The notes beneath the pieces were generated by a model that saw only the letters and a program-made list of their open reading frames with translations, made no database searches and was not told the DNA's origin. DNA of 45,397 nt from DASQPR01 sp035713725 (GTDB lineage Bacteria; Actinomycetota; Actinomycetes; Mycobacteriales; Micromonosporaceae), in NCBI GenBank assembly GCA_035713725.1, contig DASTMZ010000027.1:1-45397 (forward strand), written 5' to 3'. Every line of letters begins with the position of its first letter. The first letter of the stretch is position 1. Position numbers and translations under genes: made by a program. Shown here in pieces: positions 1 to 6,810 of the stretch.

Positions 1-13
1 TGACGAAGGCCGG

Positions 14-505
14 TCAACATGCGTCGCGCTGTTGCACCGGGACGGCGCTCGGCGGCGCGTGCCAGACATGTGCGACCGCGGCGCCTCGACCTGGCGGACG
101 GCGCACCACGTAGGCCACTTGCACCTCGAACTCGAACAGCCACCAGTCAACCCGTGGCGTCGCCCGAGCTTGCGCGCTGACGCGGCGGATCACTGCGGGG
201 TCGGTGACCCGGCGCGCCGAGCCTCGTACGCACGCCTCGTCGTCGGAGTCGTCCGGCGGGTACGAGTGCAGCGCGTACCGACCATCGCGCACCAGGTCGC
301 GTCGCTTCGGCGTGTCGAGTAGGCATGCGTAGAGCCCGTCCTCCGCGACCACCGGCGACACCGGGTGCAGTCGCGGCCCGCCGTCCGGGCGGATCGTCGC
401 GAGGTATCCCAACCCCGATCCGTATTGATGCAGTGCACTGCGGATCGCACCGGCCAGCGCGGGCGCGGCGTGGGCGAATTCGGACCAGGTGGCCATGGTG
501 TCCAT
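14..505 (-). CDS. Pyridoxamine 5'-phosphate oxidase-like (PPOX) family flavoprotein
   Basis: Protein of about 163 residues with the split-barrel PPOX pattern: an N-terminal helix, then LATIRPDGGPRLHPVSPVV, the strand pair that in this family begins the flavin- or F420-binding barrel. Substrate and cofactor (FMN, F420 or haem) cannot be told from sequence, so no symbol is given. The open frame extends to a GTG at 517, but that codon lies inside the LexA dyad at 510-525. I prefer ATG 505, which has AGGTG nine bases upstream; ATG 496 is also possible. It is transcribed divergently from dcd. The SOS box overlaps the presumed ribosome-binding site and promoter, so damage-inducible expression is a reasonable inference. 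Family call is fairly sure, function is not. Confidence 0.8.
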   Translation of the reverse strand: MDTMATWSEFAHAAPALAGAIRSALHQYGSGLGYLATIRPDGGPRLHPVSPVVAEDGLYACLLDTPKRRDLVRDGRYALHSYPPDDSDDEACVRGSARRVTDPAVIRRVSAQARATPRVDWWLFEFEVQVAYVVRRPPGRGAAVAHVWHAPPSAVPVQQRDAC

Positions 506-509
506 TTTA

Positions 510-525
510 TCGAACACCTGTTCGA
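510..525. promoter_or_regulatory. LexA (SOS) box between PPOX gene and dcd
   Basis: TCGAACACCTGTTCGA fits the mycobacterial/actinobacterial LexA consensus TCGAAC-N4-GTTCGA exactly, and the dyad extends one more base pair on each side (509-526). It lies 5 bases upstream of the preferred PPOX start and 61 bases upstream of dcd, so it could repress either or both genes. Confidence 0.8.
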
Positions 526-586
526 TACGCTAGGGCCAATGCGTACGGCTCGGACGATGCAGCTCGCACGGCGGTAGGCTGCGCAA

Positions 587-1171
587 GTGTTGCTCTCCGA
601 CCGCGATCTGATCGCCGAGATCAAGTCGGGCGCCTTGCAGCTCGAACCGTTCGAGCCCGCGCTCGTCCAGCCGTCCAGCATCGATGTGCGCCTCGATCGG
701 TGGTTCCGGGTGTTCAACAACCACCTCTATACCCACATCGATCCGGCCACCCAGCAGGACGACCTCACCGCGGCGGTCGAGGTCTCCGACGGCGAGGCAT
801 TCGTGCTGCATCCCGGCGAATTCGTGTTGGCGTCCACGCTCGAGGTCATCACGCTCGGCGATCAGCTAGCCGGTCGACTGGAGGGCAAGTCGAGCCTCGG
901 CCGGCTGGGCCTGCTCACGCATTCGACGGCCGGCTTCATCGACCCGGGATTCTCCGGCCACGTGACGCTTGAGTTGTCCAACGTCGCGAACCTGCCGATC
1001 AAACTGTGGCCGGGCATGAAGATCGGCCAGCTGTGCATGTTCCGGCTGTCGTCGGCCGCCGAACATCCCTACGGATCGACCGTCTACGGTTCGCGGTATC
1101 AAGGCCAGCGCGGCCCGACGCCGAGCCGTTCGTACCAGAATTGGCGGACTTGGTCGACCGGCGGAGCGTGA
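587..1171 (+). CDS. dcd: dCTP deaminase, probably bifunctional deaminase/dUTPase
   Basis: 194 residues, usual length for Dcd. Deaminates dCTP to dUTP; actinobacterial members such as that of M. tuberculosis also hydrolyse dUTP to dUMP, supplying dTMP synthesis and limiting uracil in DNA. Visible signatures are LVQPSSIDVRLDRWFRVFNN near residues 25-44, the trimer active-site segment GRLEGKSSLGRLGLLTHSTA (about 98-117) followed by GFIDPGFSG, and the C-terminal lid YQGQRGPTPSRSYQN. Start is GTG 587, giving the family N-terminus MLLSDRD. It is divergent from the PPOX gene and convergent with the NlpC/P60 gene, separated from it by a strong hairpin. The upstream perfect LexA box suggests SOS control, which would link nucleotide pool cleaning to DNA damage. 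Confidence 0.95.
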   Translation: MLLSDRDLIAEIKSGALQLEPFEPALVQPSSIDVRLDRWFRVFNNHLYTHIDPATQQDDLTAAVEVSDGEAFVLHPGEFVLASTLEVITLGDQLAGRLEGKSSLGRLGLLTHSTAGFIDPGFSGHVTLELSNVANLPIKLWPGMKIGQLCMFRLSSAAEHPYGSTVYGSRYQGQRGPTPSRSYQNWRTWSTGGA

Positions 1172-1201
1172 CATCGGCGCGCGGCTCGGCACGACGGAAA
1201 T

Positions 1202-1242
1202 GCCACACGGCGGCACCGCAGCTAGCGGCACCGCCGTGTGGC
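1202..1242. terminator. Bidirectional hairpin between dcd and NlpC/P60 gene
   Basis: Perfect 12-bp stem, GCCACACGGCGG pairing with CCGCCGTGTGGC around a 17-base loop, in the gap between two convergent genes. No long T tract, as is common in actinobacteria. Confidence 0.75.
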
Positions 1243-1266
1243 GTTGTTGCGAGATCCTGGGGAAGG

Positions 1267-2298
1267 CTACGGTCTCCCGTAGCCGACCGGTGTTATCTCG
1301 TTATATCGCTTCATGCGTACGACGTCTCCGGTCGATGGCGCACTGACCACCCAGCCGTTGCCGACGTAGATCGTCACATGCGAGATCGCCGCGAAGTAGA
1401 AGACCAGGTCGCCCGGTTGAAGGTTGGCGAACTTCACCGCCGGGATCGAGTGCTTCTGCTGGTACGCGTTGTGCGGCAACGAGACGCCGACCGACTGCCA
1501 CGCGCGCATGGTCAGACCGGAGCAGTCGAAGGTATTCGGGCCGGCGGCGCCGAACACGTATCGCTTGTTGATCTGGTTGCACGCCCATAGCGCGGCGCGG
1601 CTGCCTGGATCGCCATGGTAGACCTGCGGGCACGCCACCGGCTTCGTCTTGCCGGGCTGCACGGTGCTGCCCCATGCCTTCTTGCGAAGCGCGTCGAGGC
1701 TCGAGATCGCTGAGTTGATCTTCGCCTTCTGAACCGCGAGCGTGGCACGCTGCTGTGACAGGGACGCGACAAGCGCGTCGATCGGTGCCTTTTGGGTCTG
1801 GTACTTCTGCTCGAGCGCCGCAGTCTTGGCGATCTGCTGGTTGCGGTGCGCGGCCATGCGGTCGACCGTCGCGATCATGTCGAGCGCTTGCCCGGCCGAC
1901 GACGAGTTGAGCAGCACGGCGAGCGTGCTGGTCGGTCCGGTCTCGTAGAGCCGCGCCGCGACCGGCGCGAGCAACGACCGCGCGACCTGCACCTGAAGTT
2001 GCAACGGCTGGATCGCCGCTTGCAACTTGTCCGCCTTGGCCTGTTGGGTGGCCAGCTTGTCGCTGACCGCATCGAAGTTCTCGATTACGGGCTCAAGGGC
2101 GTTCCACTGCTTGTTGATCTGGGCAACTAGGGCGCTGACCGACGAATCGGACGGGCTTTGCACCGGCGCGGCGTACGCCGCGGTCGCCTCGAGGCCACCG
2201 CCTACGACCAGGCTCGCCGAGAGGATAAGAACACTGAAAGCCGTACGCAGAGGGCGCACCATACCTAGCCGTACGGCGCGCGGCGCATCGGGTGCCAC
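1267..2298 (-). CDS. Secreted NlpC/P60 peptidoglycan hydrolase with coiled-coil N-terminus (paralogue A)
   Basis: About 343 residues. The N-terminus is a signal peptide (hydrophobic core VLILSASLVVGGG, then an Ala-rich cleavage region), followed by a long helical coiled-coil of RipA/CwlO type (about residues 50-200) and a C-terminal NlpC/P60 domain. The catalytic Cys is about 259 (FDCSGLTMRAW) and the His about 307 (SHVTIYVGNG). The third polar position appears to be Ser (VVSAP) rather than the usual His, Asn, Gln or Glu. Such enzymes cut D-Glu to meso-diaminopimelate links in wall stem peptides. The start is GTG 2298, ten bases after AAGGAG; ATG 2262 is an in-frame alternative without a good ribosome-binding site. 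The leader holds a c-di-AMP riboswitch ending only a few bases before the ribosome-binding site. It is a paralogue of the next gene upstream, about 500 bp away. Confidence 0.92.
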   Translation of the reverse strand: MAPDAPRAVRLGMVRPLRTAFSVLILSASLVVGGGLEATAAYAAPVQSPSDSSVSALVAQINKQWNALEPVIENFDAVSDKLATQQAKADKLQAAIQPLQLQVQVARSLLAPVAARLYETGPTSTLAVLLNSSSAGQALDMIATVDRMAAHRNQQIAKTAALEQKYQTQKAPIDALVASLSQQRATLAVQKAKINSAISSLDALRKKAWGSTVQPGKTKPVACPQVYHGDPGSRAALWACNQINKRYVFGAAGPNTFDCSGLTMRAWQSVGVSLPHNAYQQKHSIPAVKFANLQPGDLVFYFAAISHVTIYVGNGWVVSAPSTGDVVRMKRYNEITPVGYGRP

Positions 2299-2326
2299 TT
2301 GCGACGAACTCCTTCTTCCCTCAACG

Positions 2327-2450
2327 CCTACCGGGTTAGCTGACGGGTTCGGGTCGGGAAGTCTCGCCCTACCGCTGACTCCACAGTGGTACGGAGCCGG
2401 CGGATTCACCCCAGGTGACGCAGGTGGTTCCCCGGTTCGAAATACGATTC
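2327..2450 (-). promoter_or_regulatory. c-di-AMP (ydaO/yuaA) riboswitch A
   Basis: Read on the minus strand, the leader has the family hallmarks: CGAACCGGGGAACC near the 5' end, GGGGTGAATCCGCCGG in the middle, a TAGGGCGAGACTTCCC segment, then CCGAACCCGTCAGCTAACCC and GGTAGGC at the 3' end. The same blocks occur in riboswitch B. The ribosome-binding site GAAGGAG begins about a dozen bases after the aptamer, which favours translational control; members of the class usually turn expression off when c-di-AMP is bound. Outer limits are approximate. Confidence 0.88.
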
Positions 2451-2463
2451 GGCGTGCCGCTGG

Positions 2464-2485
2464 GGTCTCTCCCTCTGGAGAGACC
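2464..2485. other. Hairpin directly 5' of riboswitch A
   Basis: Perfect 9-bp stem GGTCTCTCC/GGAGAGACC with a four-base loop, just upstream (minus strand) of the aptamer. It may be part of the leader RNA, an upstream transcription stop, or an operator. Nothing comparable is seen in front of riboswitch B. Confidence 0.5.
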
Positions 2486-2731
2486 GACGTCCGGGCGGCG
2501 GATTGCTTGCTTACCGTATGGAGTGGGCATGGGTGATTGCAAGTCTGCAACACCCTCTTGTACGCATTGAAAATGCCGACTCACCGACCGTCACGAGTAC
2601 GGTCTCCAGGCATTGTGTGTCTACTGTGCGCCACCGAGGAACGACTCGATCACGATGCGTCGTGTCACGATTACTCAATCGGATTAGTACCGTCGTTAAC
2701 TGCTCGTGATCTGCCTACTCCGATAGTGGTC
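2486..2731. other. Noncoding stretch upstream of riboswitch A
   Basis: No credible gene. It is less GC-rich than its surroundings and should contain the promoter for paralogue A and its riboswitch. I could not assign -35/-10 boxes with confidence. Confidence 0.4.
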
Positions 2732-2776
2732 AGCAATTCGGCGGACCGGGAGCCCCGATCCGCCGACTGAATTGCT
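2732..2776 (-). terminator. Hairpin after NlpC/P60 paralogue B
   Basis: Nested inverted repeat: AGCAATTC pairs with GAATTGCT outside and GGCGGA with TCCGCC inside, with a four-base bulge. It lies 30 bases past the stop of the minus-strand gene ending at 2806 and before the leader of the next gene, so it is a likely terminator separating the two riboswitch-controlled units. Confidence 0.7.
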
Positions 2777-2805
2777 CTAACCGCCCGTTTTGTACGGCCG
2801 ATCGA

Positions 2806-3879
2806 TCAGGTGCCGTTGACCCGCCGATACCCGTTCGTCACCGGCGTCTCGAAGTTCAGCAGCGACTCCTTGAGCGGCTCGCCAGTATGTTCGGCCTGCA
2901 CGACGAAGCCGTTGCCGATGTAGAGCGCGACGTGATTGCCGCTGTTGTAGAAGACGAGGTCGCCGACCCGCAGCTCGCTCTTCGAGATCGCGTGCGATTC
3001 GTTCCACTGATCTCCAGTGAAGTGCGCCAGCGTGACACCGGCCGCCTTCCAGGCCGTCATCGTCAGGCCCGAGCAGTCGTACTCGCTGGGTCCTGCCTCA
3101 CCCCAGCCGTACCAGTGGATCGGCCAGACAAGCGAGCATGCCTTCTTGGCGGCGGTGTATCCCTTGCCACCGCTGGAAACCTGCGGGCACGCCACCGGCA
3201 TGACATAGGCCTTGCTCGTCTTGGAGCCGTGGTTGATGTTGGTGCTGCTGCTGCCGCTCGTGTCGCCGGCCGCCTGCAACGCCTCCAGGTTGGCGAGCTT
3301 GGCCACGATGTCGCGCTTCTTGGAGGCGAGCGCAGACTTCTGGGTGGCCTCCTGCTTGATGAGCGCGTCGAGCGTCTTCTTTTGCGTCTGGAACTGGCCG
3401 ACCAGCACGCTCGCCGTCGCAACCGTGTCGCGCTGCGCGGACGCGATCACCGACAGCGTGCCGATGGCGTTCACCATCGAGCTGGTGGACTGCGAGTTGA
3501 CCAGCACGACGAGGCTGCTGGACGGGCCGCCGATGTAGAGGTCGCGGACCACCGCATTGATGCGCTGCTGTGCGACAGCGGACTGCAACTGTGCCGGCGC
3601 GAGTTGAGCGGCGAGCTTCTTCGACTTCGCCTGGTCGGCGGCGAGCTTCGTGCTGATGCCGTTGTACTGCTCGACGATGACCTCAATCTGGTTATTGAGG
3701 GTCTGGATCTGTTCCGACGTCGTCGGCGCCGCCTGCGCGGCAGTGGCCGGTGCGAGCACTGTCAAGCCGGCGGCGAGCATTATCAGCGCGGCGGTGATGG
3801 CGGTGCCGCGTCGACGTGCCTTGCCTGATGGCGGTATGGGGGCTGCGGGGTCTTCCGGTTTGACCGGGGGCCAGGCCAC
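2806..3879 (-). CDS. Secreted NlpC/P60 peptidoglycan hydrolase with coiled-coil N-terminus (paralogue B)
   Basis: 357 residues, same architecture as the gene downstream: a Pro-rich, basic N-terminus and signal peptide (hydrophobic ITAALIMLAAGLTVLAPATA), a coiled-coil from about residue 55 to 215, and an NlpC/P60 domain with Cys near 269 (YDCSGLTMTAW), His near 316 (GNHVALYIGNG) and Gln near 328 (FVVQAEH) as the likely catalytic triad. Probably a D,L-endopeptidase acting on peptidoglycan outside the membrane. The GTG start at 3879 is nine bases after AAGGAG. The leader contains a c-di-AMP riboswitch. It is a tandem duplicate of the gene ending at 1267, but the sequences have diverged well outside the motifs, so the duplication is old. 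Exact cleavage specificity cannot be predicted. Confidence 0.93.
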   Translation of the reverse strand: MAWPPVKPEDPAAPIPPSGKARRRGTAITAALIMLAAGLTVLAPATAAQAAPTTSEQIQTLNNQIEVIVEQYNGISTKLAADQAKSKKLAAQLAPAQLQSAVAQQRINAVVRDLYIGGPSSSLVVLVNSQSTSSMVNAIGTLSVIASAQRDTVATASVLVGQFQTQKKTLDALIKQEATQKSALASKKRDIVAKLANLEALQAAGDTSGSSSTNINHGSKTSKAYVMPVACPQVSSGGKGYTAAKKACSLVWPIHWYGWGEAGPSEYDCSGLTMTAWKAAGVTLAHFTGDQWNESHAISKSELRVGDLVFYNSGNHVALYIGNGFVVQAEHTGEPLKESLLNFETPVTNGYRRVNGT

Positions 3880-3906
3880 GAGCTTGCGCTCCTTCTTCCA
3901 AGCCGC

Positions 3907-4005
3907 TCACCGGGTTAGCTGACGGGTTCGGACCGGAAGTTAGTCCTACGCGCCGCTGCGGCGCCGATTCACCCCTGAGTGCAACGGGTCCCCGGTTCGC
4001 AAATC
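3907..4005 (-). promoter_or_regulatory. c-di-AMP (ydaO/yuaA) riboswitch B
   Basis: Minus-strand leader with GCGAACCGGGGACCCG, GGGGTGAATCGGCGCC, GTAGGACTAACTTCC and CCGAACCCGTCAGCTAACCC in order, matching the actinobacterial form of the c-di-AMP riboswitch. It ends about a dozen bases before the AAGGAG of the NlpC/P60 gene. Outer limits are approximate. Confidence 0.9.
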
Positions 4006-4179
4006 AATGCGATTAGGCGGAGTCGCGCCTGCGGACGCCGGGATGGCGACCGAACTCAGTCGCAGACCGCTCCCACCTTAGGTAAATGGCGGAGTGGGTA
4101 GCAAGCACCACATGCCCTAAATCGCTGTGTTGTCACGCGGGTACGCAGCGTGTTCACCCGTACGGTGCCCGGCGACTGC
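4006..4179. other. Noncoding stretch upstream of riboswitch B
   Basis: No gene seen. Must contain the promoter for the paralogue B leader; boxes not assigned. It also lies after the CNNM gene ending at 4180, but no clear terminator hairpin is visible for that gene. Confidence 0.4.
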
Positions 4180-5196
4180 CTACTGTGGTCGCTGGACGCC
4201 GACCACGGCCGTCAGTACGTCGTCGAGCGTGACCACGCCGAGCACCGTACGGCCGTCGCTGATCAGTGAGATGTGACGCCGGCCGCGCCGCATGGCGAGC
4301 AGCGCGTCGCCGAGCGAACGATCCGGTGCGAGCACGAGCAGCGGACGCACGAGCGATCGAGCGATCGGCGCGAGCCGCTCCGCACCGACCAGCCCGATGA
4401 CGTCCTTGACGTGTACGAAACCGAGGATGCGTCGGGTGCCGTGCTCGACCATCGGAAAGCGAGACCGGCCGGTCTTCGCGGCGAGCGTCTCGAGTGCCGC
4501 CGGCGACACGTCATCGCCCACCGTCGTGACGTCGGCCCACGGTATGGCCGCCTCGCCGACCTTGCGGTCGTGCAGCGCGAGCGCGCCGGCAATGCGCGCG
4601 TGCTCCTCCGGATCCAGCAGTCCCTCGACGCGCGACTCGGCAACCAGGCCGGCCAGTTCTTCGGCGGTGAAGACCGTCTTGACGGTATCGGTGGCCTCGA
4701 TGCGCCAGATCCGAAGCACCTGGCGGGACAGCCACCGCATGGCAAGCAGCAGTGGCTTGGTCGCGATGCAGAAGCCGAGCATTGGCGGGCCGAGCCACAT
4801 CGCGGCCACCTCGGGGGCGGCCAGGGTCAGATTCTTCGGCACCATCTCACCGATGACCGTGTGTGCGAACACCACGATGCCGAGTGCGATCACGAATGCG
4901 ACGGTGTGCACGGCCGCGTCCGGCACTCCCACCGCGTGAAACGGTGCGGCCAGTACGTGTGCCATCGCCGGCTCCGCGATCGCCCCTAGTCCGAGCGAGC
5001 AGATTGTGACGCCGAGCTGCGCGCCGGCGATCATGAGCGGGATCTCGCCCATGGCCCGCAATGCCAGCTGAGCACGGCGCGACGTCTGCGCGAGCGGCTC
5101 CAGCACCGTACGCCGCGCCGAAATCAGCGAAAACTCCGACGCGACGAAGAACGCGTTGCCGGCGAGCAGCACGAGGACGAGCAGGAACTGGTTCAC
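4180..5196 (-). CDS. CNNM/CBS-domain membrane protein (HlyC/CorC family), short form
   Basis: 338 residues. An N-terminal DUF21/CNNM transmembrane domain (about residues 1-165, with NAFFVASEFSLISARR, AQLGVTICSLGLG and the EMVPKNL motif) is followed by two CBS motifs (about 205-335). The C-terminal CorC_HlyC domain present in its neighbour is absent. CNNM/CorB-type proteins are linked to Mg2+ (or Co2+) transport; actual substrate is unknown here. GTG start; its GTGA overlaps the stop of the upstream gene by four bases, so the pair is co-translated and probably forms a hetero-oligomer. Such paired long and short CNNM genes are common in actinobacteria. Confidence 0.9.
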   Translation of the reverse strand: MNQFLLVLVLLAGNAFFVASEFSLISARRTVLEPLAQTSRRAQLALRAMGEIPLMIAGAQLGVTICSLGLGAIAEPAMAHVLAAPFHAVGVPDAAVHTVAFVIALGIVVFAHTVIGEMVPKNLTLAAPEVAAMWLGPPMLGFCIATKPLLLAMRWLSRQVLRIWRIEATDTVKTVFTAEELAGLVAESRVEGLLDPEEHARIAGALALHDRKVGEAAIPWADVTTVGDDVSPAALETLAAKTGRSRFPMVEHGTRRILGFVHVKDVIGLVGAERLAPIARSLVRPLLVLAPDRSLGDALLAMRRGRRHISLISDGRTVLGVVTLDDVLTAVVGVQRPQ

Positions 5197-6500
5197 TCGA
5201 CCGGCTCCGTACGCGTCACACGCACCTGCTCGATCCGGCGCTTTTCCACCGCGACGACGGTGAACTCCCAGCCGGGTACCCGCAGCGTCTCGCCGTCGAC
5301 CGGGATGTGGCCGAGTTCGGCCATCAGGAATCCGGCAAGCGTCTCGTACGGCCCCGGCGGCAGCGTGAACCCGGTCTGCTCGGCCAGTTCGTCCTCACGC
5401 AGCACGCCGTCGACGAGGATGGGACCAGCGGTCGCGGGCACCGTCAAGTGATCCGCGCTCACGTCGCCTGCCGCGGCGCTTGGATCGTGCTCGTCGGCTA
5501 TCTCGCCGACCAGCTCCTCCACGAGATCCTCGCTGGTGACCACGCCGTCCGTGCCGCCGTATTCGTCGACCACGATGGCCAGCGCCGCTCGTGAGCGGTT
5601 CAGCACCTCGAGCACGCCGTCGAGGTCGAGGCTGTCCGGCACGAGGATCGGCTCGGTCGCGATCGACGCGACCGACGTGTTCGCGCGCATCTCGGGCGTG
5701 ACGCCGAGCGCATCGGTCACGCTGACGACGCCGGTGACGTGGTCGAGTGTCTCCTCGAAGATCGGGAACCGGCTGAACCCGGTGTCGTGCGCCGCGCTCA
5801 GCAGGTCGGCAACGCTGGCGTCGGATCGCAGCGCGGACACGTCGACGCGGGGTGTCATCGCCTCCGCCGCCCGCTTGTCACCGAACCGGATGGTCCGGCG
5901 CAACAGCACCGCGGTGTCCTCCGGGATCGCACCGGCGCGCGCCGAGATCGCGGCGAGCAGGCCGAGTTCCTCCGGCGACCGGGCGCTCGCCAGTTCTTCG
6001 TGCGGCTCGACACCGACGCGGCGGACGAGGAAGTTTGCCGACCCGTTCAGCGCGCGGATGAGCCAACCTAACACCGACGCGAAGGTCCGCAGCGGTCCGG
6101 CGCTGGCCCGCACCAGCGGCATCGGTCGGGCAAGCGCGGCATTCTTGGGTACGAGTTCGCCAAACAACATCGAGAACAGCGTGGCGACGCCGAGCGCCGC
6201 GACGTGCGTCAGGCCCTGGGTATGCGAGCCGCCCCAGGGCTGGATCAGCGGGCGTAGCAGTCGCGCGAGGGCTGGTTCGGCGAGATAGCCGGTGAGCAGT
6301 GCGGCCAGTGTGATGCCGAGTTGAGCGGCGGAGAGCTGGAACGACAACTCGTGCAGCGACTTCGAGACGGTGCGTGCCGTCCGGTCGCCAGCATTCGAGG
6401 CCTGCTCGATCGTGGCGCGGTCGACCGTCACGAGGGAGAACTCGCCCACCACGAAGAACGCGTTAGCGAGCGTCAACAGCACGAACGCGAGCAGCGCCAA
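5193..6500 (-). CDS. CNNM/CBS/CorC-domain membrane protein (HlyC/CorC family), long form
   Basis: 435 residues by the TTG 6500 start. A CNNM membrane domain (residues about 1-180, NAFFVVGEFSLVTVDR, LVPKN) is followed by two CBS motifs (about 200-325, including ALAIVVDEYGGTDGVVT) and the CorC_HlyC transporter-associated domain (about 345-425, LAGFLMAELGHIPVDG). Probable role in divalent cation homeostasis, by family. The start is uncertain: a strong GAGGTGAGGTGAG lies 27-39 bases upstream of TTG 6500, and the frame stays open back to it but offers only CTG or ATC codons close to the expected spacing. First gene of a two-gene unit with the short form. Upstream lies dispersed hairpin element A. 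Confidence 0.9.
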   Translation of the reverse strand: MALLAFVLLTLANAFFVVGEFSLVTVDRATIEQASNAGDRTARTVSKSLHELSFQLSAAQLGITLAALLTGYLAEPALARLLRPLIQPWGGSHTQGLTHVAALGVATLFSMLFGELVPKNAALARPMPLVRASAGPLRTFASVLGWLIRALNGSANFLVRRVGVEPHEELASARSPEELGLLAAISARAGAIPEDTAVLLRRTIRFGDKRAAEAMTPRVDVSALRSDASVADLLSAAHDTGFSRFPIFEETLDHVTGVVSVTDALGVTPEMRANTSVASIATEPILVPDSLDLDGVLEVLNRSRAALAIVVDEYGGTDGVVTSEDLVEELVGEIADEHDPSAAAGDVSADHLTVPATAGPILVDGVLREDELAEQTGFTLPPGPYETLAGFLMAELGHIPVDGETLRVPGWEFTVVAVEKRRIEQVRVTRTEPVE

Positions 6501-6607
6501 CAGCGCGGTCAGCAGCGCGGAGTCGATCTCACCTCACCTCGCGCCCCATTCTGCCGCACCCGGGACATCACGAGCCGCGCAGTCACGCCTACACCAGCCA
6601 CGGGAGT

Positions 6608-6796
6608 CCGTATCACGGGCACTTGACGCATCACGACAACCCGGAGAGCTCAACCCCCACGGGACCGTTTTCCGTATCACGGCCACCGCGAGAGCTCAAC
6701 CCCATCGGTGCCGGCGCCGTCGATCCGCTTGGTCGGGCGGGCTTGCCCACGTCGGGATCAGGCCTGACCGCCCAGAGTGGGCAAGCCCGCCCGACC
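6608..6796. repeat. Dispersed hairpin element, copy A
   Basis: First of three related noncoding elements (the others at 33012-33156 and 38533-38659). Its core is a perfect 20-bp inverted repeat, 6731-6750 with 6777-6796, around a 26-base loop holding the dyad TCAGGCCTGA. To its left is the conserved flank CCGTATCACGGCCAC (6672-6686) and an AGAGCTCAACCCC block; a second, partial copy of this flank starts at 6608. It begins 15 bases past the stop of etfD, so on the minus strand it is in the etfD 3' region. Most of the 310-base gap from 6501 to 6810 is this element. Confidence 0.8.
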
Positions 6797-6810
6797 CCAA
6801 ACAGCTGCCA

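Noticed and set aside
2887..3828. Plus-strand open frame of 313 codons
   Set aside because: Antisense to the NlpC/P60 paralogue B, which has a signal peptide, catalytic motifs and ribosome-binding site.
6731..6796. Hairpin A as part of a CRISPR or phage att site
   Set aside because: No spacer-repeat periodicity, no cas or integrase genes; copies are far apart and single.
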